A stretch of 10,395 nt of DNA from UBA1140 sp964409295 (GTDB taxonomy: Bacteria; Campylobacterota; Campylobacteria; Campylobacterales; Sulfurovaceae), in contig CAYPCV010000144.1 of the NCBI GenBank assembly GCA_964409295.1, positions 1-10,395 of the forward strand, read 5' to 3'. A program made the position numbers and the translations under genes. Every line of letters starts with the position of its first letter. The first letter of the stretch is position 1. The notes under the pieces were generated by a model that searched no databases, was not told where the DNA came from, and saw nothing but the letters and a program-made list of their open reading frames with translations. Of this stretch, positions 5,385 through 10,395 are shown one piece after another.

Positions 5385-7754
5385 CTATTGACATCCAATA
5401 CACTCTTGACTTCTATCTTCTATATCATTAGAAGCCTCTGGCGATTGACTTCTTAAATAATACGTAGATTTTAATCCATACTTCCACGCATTCATATAAA
5501 TCTCATTTAGGTACTTTCCACTAGCTTTATCCAAAGAGATAAAAATATTTAACGACTGCCCTTGGTCTATCCATTTCTGACGAATCGCACCTGCTTTAAT
5601 CAATACATTCTGATTTAACTCATAAGAAGGTGTGTAGTATGACCAAGTCTCTGTGGACAAATTAGGGGCAACAACAGGAATAAGTCCTGATAAGTTCTCT
5701 TCAAACCATTTACGTTTATACACAGGTTCAATCGCTTGTGTTGTTCCTGTCAAGATAGAGATAGATGATGTTGGTGCAACAGCCATCAAATATCCATTAC
5801 GCATCCCATCATTTTTTACTTTCTCTTTAAGTGCTAACCAATCATGGGTGTAACCAAAAAGTCCACCACGCTCAACCAATTTACAAGCTTCTTTATTTGC
5901 ATGGTCAATAGGAAAAATTCCTTTTGACCAATCTGAACCTTCATAGTTTGGATAGTGACCTTTTTCAATTGATAAATCACTAGATGATTTAATCGCATAA
6001 TAAGAGACTGACTCCATCACTTCATCTATTTTAAAGAAGTGTTCATTTGACCCCCACTCTATTTTAGACTCTGCCAACATTTGAGCTTCGCCCATAACAC
6101 CCAATCCAATTGCTCTTGTCTTCTCATTTGTCTTTTTTACTTTAGCTAAAGGATAAAAGTTTAAGTCAATTACATTGTCAAGCATTCTAATTGCTGTAGG
6201 AATAACCCGTGCTAAATCCTCTTTTGTATTAACTTTAGAGAGGTTAATTGACGCTAAGTTACAAACAGCTGTCTCTCCATCACTCTGCTCTTTATCCACC
6301 ATCCAAATCTGTTTTCCATTTAAACTATCTAATGCAGTAATCTTTTTTGCAGGTTTTGTCATACCATTGTCAACTGTTATTACTTCATCTTCTTCAAACA
6401 GTTGAACTGTTTGGTCTGCATAAGTTAATTTAATTTTATAGTGATTAGGAGAGGTGTTTTGAAAAATCTCTGTACATAAATTACTGCTTCGTATCACACC
6501 ACTATGTTTATTAGGATTGGCTTTATTGGCAGTATCTTTGAACGTCAAAAATGGATTTCCTGTCTCAAAGTAACTTCGTAGAATCTCTTTCCATAAACCT
6601 TTTGCAGAGATGGTCTCACGCGTAATCTCTTGATTCCCCTCTTCTAATTCTAAGTAATGCTCTTCAAACTCTTTTCCGTAAAGATTTGTCAACTCACGCA
6701 CTTCATATGGGTCAAAAAGAGTCCAACGAGCATCCTCTTCTACACGTTGCATAAAGAGGTCATTTAACCATAATGATGGAAATAAATCATGAGCTCTTCG
6801 TCGCTCTTCTCCAGAGTTTTTCTTTAAATCAAGAAAATCTCTAATATCAATATGCCAAGGTTCAACGTAAACAGCAATCGCCCCTTTACGCGTACCCAAT
6901 TGGTCAACAGCAATGGCTACATCATTTGCAATTTTAAGAAAAGGTACAATTCCACCTGCTGCATGTTTATGTCCGTCAATGTAACTTCCCATTCCACGAA
7001 CTTGAGACCAATCCCAACCAATTCCACCACCAAATTTACTCAGTAATGCCATCTCTTTGTAGGCATCAAAAATACCTTCTATATTGTCAGGCGAAGAGCC
7101 AATGTAACACGATGATAACTGGTGTCGTGGAGTTCGAGCATTAGAGAGCGTTGGAGTCGCAGCCATAACCTCAAATTTGGATAAAATATCATAAAACTTT
7201 TTAGCCCAAGTTTGGCAATCAAACTCATTTTGAGCCAAGAACATAGCAACACCCATAAATAGATGTTGAGGAAGTTCTATGGGTTGACCATTTCCACCTT
7301 TTAGTAAATATCGGTCAGAAAGAGTACGAATCCCCAAATAGGTAAACTGTAAATCTCTATCTTCATCAATATACTCATTTAAATCATCAAGGTCATACTT
7401 CTCTTTTAGACCTAAAAGTATACGCCCTTCAGACTCGCCTTTATCAAAATACTCTCTAAGATGAGGATAGCCAGTAAAACCTGTAACCTTATGATAGATG
7501 TCATATAAAAAAAGACGTGAAGCAACAAATGTCCAATCGGGTCTATCAATGTCAATCTTGTCAACAGCTGTTTTAATAAGTGTCTGTTGAATATTTTCTG
7601 AAGTCATCATATCTTGGAACTGTAAATTAGCATCAACTTCTAATTCACTTTGACTTACGCGTTGCAACCCCTCTACTGCCGAAGCAGTAAACTTTTGAAT
7701 TTTTGTAATATCAAGGGTTTCAACTCGCCCACTTCTTTTTACGACTCTTATCAT
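5385..7754 (-). CDS. nrdA: Class Ia ribonucleoside-diphosphate reductase, alpha (large) subunit
   Basis: A 789-residue cytosolic enzyme that reduces NDPs to dNDPs using a radical delivered by the beta subunit NrdB. An N-terminal ATP-cone (about 3-90, VVKRSGRVETLDITKI) provides allosteric control. Catalytic residues are all visible: Cys216 in LSSCYIGS and Cys498 in ETAVCNLASINL (redox pair), N425/C427/E429 in SSNLCTEI (radical Cys and partners), the tyrosine pair Y765/Y766 in STYYLRS for radical transfer, PTSSIS near 661-666, and the C-terminal shuttle cysteines C785/C788 in ECIGCQ. Between E429 and C498 there are 69 residues, against about 21 in E. coli NrdA, an insertion of roughly 48 residues (about 436-490). 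I believe Campylobacter and Helicobacter NrdA share it. AAGGA precedes the ATG at a 6-nt spacing. It lies 114 bp downstream of purB. nrdB is not in the window, as is common in this phylum. Confidence 0.97.
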   Translation of the reverse strand: MIRVVKRSGRVETLDITKIQKFTASAVEGLQRVSQSELEVDANLQFQDMMTSENIQQTLIKTAVDKIDIDRPDWTFVASRLFLYDIYHKVTGFTGYPHLREYFDKGESEGRILLGLKEKYDLDDLNEYIDEDRDLQFTYLGIRTLSDRYLLKGGNGQPIELPQHLFMGVAMFLAQNEFDCQTWAKKFYDILSKFEVMAATPTLSNARTPRHQLSSCYIGSSPDNIEGIFDAYKEMALLSKFGGGIGWDWSQVRGMGSYIDGHKHAAGGIVPFLKIANDVAIAVDQLGTRKGAIAVYVEPWHIDIRDFLDLKKNSGEERRRAHDLFPSLWLNDLFMQRVEEDARWTLFDPYEVRELTNLYGKEFEEHYLELEEGNQEITRETISAKGLWKEILRSYFETGNPFLTFKDTANKANPNKHSGVIRSSNLCTEIFQNTSPNHYKIKLTYADQTVQLFEEDEVITVDNGMTKPAKKITALDSLNGKQIWMVDKEQSDGETAVCNLASINLSKVNTKEDLARVIPTAIRMLDNVIDLNFYPLAKVKKTNEKTRAIGLGVMGEAQMLAESKIEWGSNEHFFKIDEVMESVSYYAIKSSSDLSIEKGHYPNYEGSDWSKGIFPIDHANKEACKLVERGGLFGYTHDWLALKEKVKNDGMRNGYLMAVAPTSSISILTGTTQAIEPVYKRKWFEENLSGLIPVVAPNLSTETWSYYTPSYELNQNVLIKAGAIRQKWIDQGQSLNIFISLDKASGKYLNEIYMNAWKYGLKSTYYLRSQSPEASNDIEDRSQECIGCQ

Positions 7755-7796
7755 AGTAATTCCTTCATATAGTTATATTATTTATTTTTTATTACG

Positions 7797-7815
7797 GGTA
7801 TAGATGAAATATACC
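7797..7815. promoter_or_regulatory. Small hairpin in the purB-nrdA gap
   Basis: The 114-bp gap 7755-7868 holds an inverted repeat GGTATA / TATACC around a 7-nt spacer. No U-run follows on the minus strand, so it is not a standard purB terminator. It lies about 45 bp before the nrdA start, where an operator or leader structure could be. Several AT-rich -10-like sequences (for example TATAAC) lie between it and nrdA, but I cannot choose one. Its function is uncertain and it may be chance. Confidence 0.2.
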
Positions 7816-7868
7816 AACATCATTTTAATGTCGATTAACTATCTACTGCGAGAGAACATTCAATCAAC

Positions 7869-9197
7869 TTATTGAAAAACCCGATTAAAAATTTTGTCTA
7901 CATTTTTAGTATAGTAGTCAAAATTAAAACACTCTCGAATCTGCTCTTCACTTAACGATTCTCCCAACTCTTCATCGGCCAATAGATATTGAAGATATAA
8001 AGACTCTCCTTTATCGTTGGTACTAGGCTTACCTTGTTGAATCTCTTCCCAAACTTTCATGGCATTTCGTTGAACAATTCTATAAGCATCTTCACGGCTT
8101 ACTCCTGCAATTGGCAGTTCAAGTAAAACTCTTTGAGAGAAAACAAGTCCACCTGTTAAGTTCAAGTTTTTCATCATATTCTCTGGCATTACAGTTAAGT
8201 TTGCAATCACATTGTTCATTCTGTGCATCATAAAGTTTGTGGTAATAAATGCATCTGGCAACCAAAAACGTTCTGTTGAAGAGTGAGAAATATCTCTCTC
8301 GTGCCAAAGTGCTACATTTTCCATAGCAGGGTTAACATAGGCTCTAATCATTCTTGCAAGACCTGTAATATTCTCTGTCAAGATTGGGTTTCTTTTATGA
8401 GGCATTGCAGAAGAGCCTTTCTGACCCTTGGCAAAATACTCTTCACACTCATATACTTCGGTTCGTTGAAGGTGTCTAATTTGAACAGCAAACTTCTCTA
8501 CACTAGAAGCCAAAAGAGCCAAAGTTGTTGCAAGTCGTGCGTATCTGTCTCTGTGAACTACTTGATTTGAACATGGCTCTGGTTTTAATCCTAACTCTGC
8601 CATTGCATACTCTTCTAGTTCAAGTGGAGCATGAGCAAAATTCCCCATAGCCCCTGAAATTTGACCAACAGCAATAACATCCATTGTCTCATTCAAGTTC
8701 TTTAAGTGTCTAGCCATCTCATCGTACCAAACAGCCAATGTCAAACCAAAGGTAATTGGCTCTCCATGAATACCATGACTTCGTCCTACCATCAAGGTCA
8801 TTTTATGTTCAATAGCTCTTTTTTTAATAGACTCCATAAGCATCTTAGTATTATCTATAATAATCTCTAATGAGGCTTTCATCTGAAGTGCTACACCTGT
8901 ATCAACTGCATCCGAAGAGGTCATTCCATAGTGAAACCATCGTGACTCTTCTCCAAGACTTTCACTAACCGAGGTATTAAAAGCAATCAAATCATGTCTT
9001 GTAATCGCTTCTATTTCTTCGATTCTCTCTACAGAAAACGAGGCATTTTTTACAATTTTTTCACAATCATCATCAGGAATAAGACCCAATTTGTTCCATG
9101 CTTTTACAGCTGCTTTTTCAACTTCGAGCCAAGCATCGTATCGTGCTTGTTGTGTCCACTTTTCTGCCATCTCTGGTCTTGAGTATCGTTCTATCAT
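7869..9197 (-). CDS. purB: Adenylosuccinate lyase
   Basis: A 442-residue cytosolic enzyme of the fumarase/aspartase superfamily. It catalyses two purine steps: SAICAR to AICAR plus fumarate, and adenylosuccinate to AMP plus fumarate. Motifs in order: MIERYSRPEM at the start, RHDLIAF at 67-73, HYGMTSSDAVDTG at 89-101, SHGIHGEP at 140-147 with the catalytic His141 region, and the superfamily signature GSSAMPHKRNP at 261-271 carrying the flexible-loop serine. The length is normal for the short bacterial form. The ATG at 9197 is preceded by AAGGA with 11-nt spacing, slightly long. It is the first gene of a probable purB-nrdA transcription unit, though the 114-bp gap may hold a second promoter. 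It diverges from the pseudouridine synthase gene over a symmetric promoter. No truncation or missing motif is seen. Confidence 0.97.
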   Translation of the reverse strand: MIERYSRPEMAEKWTQQARYDAWLEVEKAAVKAWNKLGLIPDDDCEKIVKNASFSVERIEEIEAITRHDLIAFNTSVSESLGEESRWFHYGMTSSDAVDTGVALQMKASLEIIIDNTKMLMESIKKRAIEHKMTLMVGRSHGIHGEPITFGLTLAVWYDEMARHLKNLNETMDVIAVGQISGAMGNFAHAPLELEEYAMAELGLKPEPCSNQVVHRDRYARLATTLALLASSVEKFAVQIRHLQRTEVYECEEYFAKGQKGSSAMPHKRNPILTENITGLARMIRAYVNPAMENVALWHERDISHSSTERFWLPDAFITTNFMMHRMNNVIANLTVMPENMMKNLNLTGGLVFSQRVLLELPIAGVSREDAYRIVQRNAMKVWEEIQQGKPSTNDKGESLYLQYLLADEELGESLSEEQIRECFNFDYYTKNVDKIFNRVFQ

Positions 9198-9250
9198 TTT
9201 AAATGTTTTCCTTAGGTAATGAATTTTCTGCGAAAGAAGTGTCAGATTTT

Positions 9251-9267
9251 TATGATAGAATTCTATC
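9251..9267. promoter_or_regulatory. Palindromic divergent promoter for purB and the pseudouridine synthase
   Basis: A perfect 14-bp palindrome, GATAGAATTCTATC (9254-9267), carries the -10-like hexamer TAGAAT on both strands: plus at 9256-9261, minus at 9265-9260. The plus copy follows a T-run and TATG, the same block as the promoter at 2848-2862. Predicted starts are near 9268 (plus, leader about 27 nt) and 9253 (minus, leader about 56 nt). The two hexamers overlap by two bases, so polymerase could use only one direction at a time. It could instead be a dimeric repressor site. Confidence 0.5.
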
Positions 9268-9294
9268 CAATTCGACTAAAAAAGAGGTAAAAAT

Positions 9295-10221
9295 ATGCCA
9301 TTTGTTAAACGACCATTTCACATAGAAAAACCAACCAAAGCTTTTCTTTACATCATGAAAAAACTAAATTTCACACAAGGCGAAGCACAGCGTTTAATTG
9401 CAAAAGGTCGTGTTTTAATTGATGGTCAGTCCATTTATAATACAGGTGCAACCATAGAAGGCGATATAGAATTGGTCTATTTTGAACCAAAAAGCCGAGG
9501 GGTAAAACCTATTTTTGTTGACAAAAATTTTTTAGTATTTGACAAGCCATCAGGAGTACTTGTCCACCCCAATACTATGGCAACAGAATATTCAATGCTT
9601 GACGAAGTACGAACCCACTCAGGACAAAATGCCAATGGAACACATAGAATAGATATGGAGACATCAGGGCTTTTTTTGGCAAGTCGTCATAAAAATGCAG
9701 AGCGTTTTTTAAAAGGTTCATTTGAAAGAAAAACCATTAAAAAGAGCTATTTGGCATGGGTTACAGGAAAATTGACAGAGCCATTTACAGTAGAAGAGTC
9801 TATCTGTATACGCAAAGATTACAGTGACAATAAACATAAAGTAAAAATTTGTAAAGAGGGAAAATACGCCAAAACAGAGTTCAACCCCCTAAAATACGAT
9901 AAAGAATTGGACACGACATTTGTTGAGTGTAAACCATTGACAGGACGATTACACCAAATACGTTTACATTTGCTTCACGTGAAACATCCTATTTTAGGAG
10001 ACCCTATTTATGGAACATCTTTTGAAGCTTCAGACAACTATCTTGACGGAACAATCACAGAAAAAGAGCGTTTTATTGCAACAGGTGCAACACGCCTTTT
10101 ACTTCATGCCAATGCTCTACATTTTCCATATGGAGCAAACTACTCTATCTATTCCAAGGTAGATTTTTTAAAAGCAAAAGATGAAATTTGTGGGAAAAAA
10201 GAGAGGAAGTTTTTCATATAG
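9295..10221 (+). CDS. RluA-family 23S rRNA/tRNA pseudouridine synthase
   Basis: A 308-residue enzyme that isomerises uridine to pseudouridine in structured RNA. An S4-like RNA-binding domain occupies about 14-62 (FTQGEAQRLIAKGRVLIDG). The catalytic domain follows: IFVDKNFLVFDKPSGVLVHP (73-92), the family motif HRIDMETSGLFLASR (117-131) with catalytic Asp120, the KSYLAWVTG strand (150-158), and GRLHQIRLHLLHVKHPILGDP (217-237) that completes the active site. Size and domain order fit RluC/RluD-type proteins; which uridine is modified cannot be told. The ATG has GAGG at a 7-nt spacing. It is divergent from purB and is followed at once by a small hairpin. The equivalent gene also neighbours purB in Campylobacter jejuni (from memory), so this is ordinary chromosomal synteny. 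Confidence 0.93.
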   Translation: MPFVKRPFHIEKPTKAFLYIMKKLNFTQGEAQRLIAKGRVLIDGQSIYNTGATIEGDIELVYFEPKSRGVKPIFVDKNFLVFDKPSGVLVHPNTMATEYSMLDEVRTHSGQNANGTHRIDMETSGLFLASRHKNAERFLKGSFERKTIKKSYLAWVTGKLTEPFTVEESICIRKDYSDNKHKVKICKEGKYAKTEFNPLKYDKELDTTFVECKPLTGRLHQIRLHLLHVKHPILGDPIYGTSFEASDNYLDGTITEKERFIATGATRLLLHANALHFPYGANYSIYSKVDFLKAKDEICGKKERKFFI

Positions 10222-10241
10222 GGTGCAATAATAATTGCACC
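10222..10241. terminator. Hairpin between convergent genes, possible terminator
   Basis: A perfect 8-bp stem GGTGCAAT / ATTGCACC with a 4-nt AATA loop starts one base after the pseudouridine synthase stop codon. Neither strand has a U-run after the stem, so it is not a classic intrinsic terminator. Its place between two convergent genes suggests 3'-end stabilisation or a weak two-way stop. Confidence 0.4.
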
Positions 10242-10252
10242 ACAACTAGCTA

Positions 10253-10345
10253 TTAATCGTCTGTTAAAACTCTATAAACACCTACTGCTGACACTACAAC
10301 TACTATGACAACAAAGCCTACCATTACCCAATCAAGTGTTTCCAT
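10253..10345 (-). CDS. 30-residue single-helix membrane protein
   Basis: The short frame begins METLDWVMVGF and ends VGVYRVLTDD. It is one hydrophobic helix (about residues 6-24, almost all Val, Ile, Gly, Ala and Phe) with an acidic N-terminus, an Arg after the helix and an acidic tail, so probably N-out/C-in or an anchored microprotein. The start is well supported: AAGGAG at 10353-10358, 7 nt before the ATG, inside the end of the upstream gene, whose stop is 2 bp away. This gives tight translational coupling. Single-helix proteins encoded like this often are accessory subunits of the upstream membrane protein (compare CydX or KdpF), but the sequence is not one I can match to those families. 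Its start faintly resembles the first helix of sodium:solute symporters, so a remnant cannot be fully excluded; the good ribosome site argues against that. Confidence 0.72.
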   Translation of the reverse strand: METLDWVMVGFVVIVVVVSAVGVYRVLTDD

Positions 10346-10347
10346 AT

Positions 10348-10395
10348 TTATACTCCTTTTTCTTCTAATTCGTTATCTCTAAGTTGCCCACACGC
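10348..10395 (-). CDS. 3' end of an unidentified CDS (starts beyond window)
   Basis: An open frame enters from the window edge and reads ACGQLRDNELEEKGV before a TAA at 10350-10348. Its last codons contain the ribosome site of the 30-residue membrane protein and the stop is 2 bp before that ATG, which is the usual layout of operon partners. Fifteen polar, charged residues fit a cytosolic C-terminal tail but are too few to identify the product. The frame could in principle be chance, since only 48 bases are visible. Confidence 0.5.
   Translation of the reverse strand, partial: ACGQLRDNELEEKGV

Noticed and set aside
6280..6450. NrdA insertion as an intein
   Set aside because: At about 48 residues it is far too short, and there is no Cys/Ser at the start or His-Asn at the end of the segment. 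The flanking protein would not need splicing.
8119..8570. Two overlapping short frames (minus 8119-8307, plus 8283-8570)
   Set aside because: Both fall inside purB in other frames. purB carries its complete motif set through this stretch.

Overview
The window is AT-rich chromosomal DNA that looks like a member of the Campylobacterota (Epsilonproteobacteria), probably a free-living type. Three things point there: promoter-like sequences of the form T-run plus TGATAGAAT with no clear -35 box, a histidine kinase with the AHQWKQPL H-box common in that phylum, and the cluster pseudouridine synthase / purB / nrdA. From memory, Campylobacter jejuni keeps these three genes next to each other (Cj0022c-Cj0023-Cj0024). 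No mobile element, CRISPR array, tRNA or rRNA was seen.

Layout. (1) 1-2305, minus strand: a three-gene signalling operon in the order receiver-only response regulator, stand-alone FIST sensor protein, and soluble histidine kinase, the last cut by the window start. The genes are almost fused: 7 bp separate the first two and the last two overlap by one base. (2) 2453-2761, minus: ppnP, a small nucleoside phosphorylase. (3) 2891-3660, plus: a second receiver-only response regulator followed by an unrecognised 117-residue helical protein. This pair converges with (4) 3662-5284, minus: a MASE1-type membrane histidine kinase, and only 1 bp separates the stop codons. (5) 5385-9197, minus: nrdA (ribonucleotide reductase large subunit) and, upstream of it, purB (adenylosuccinate lyase). 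(6) 9295-10221, plus: an RluA-family pseudouridine synthase, divergent from purB across a 97-bp gap whose centre is a 14-bp perfect palindrome carrying the same -10-like hexamer on both strands. (7) 10253-10395, minus: a 30-residue single-helix membrane protein directly behind the last 15 codons of a gene that continues beyond the window.

How the parts fit. The left half holds two phosphorelay modules with no DNA-binding or enzymatic output domain inside the window: a cytosolic FIST-based one and a membrane MASE1-based one. Their outputs must be protein-protein contacts or genes elsewhere. The right half is nucleotide and RNA housekeeping: AMP and purine synthesis (purB), dNTP supply (nrdA, with nrdB not here), nucleoside salvage (ppnP) and RNA modification. 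The least explained items are the split receiver/FIST/kinase operon, the 117-residue protein at 3307-3660, the 30-residue membrane protein at 10253-10345, and the palindromic divergent promoter at 9251-9267. All gene identities come from reading motifs by eye. No search was run.
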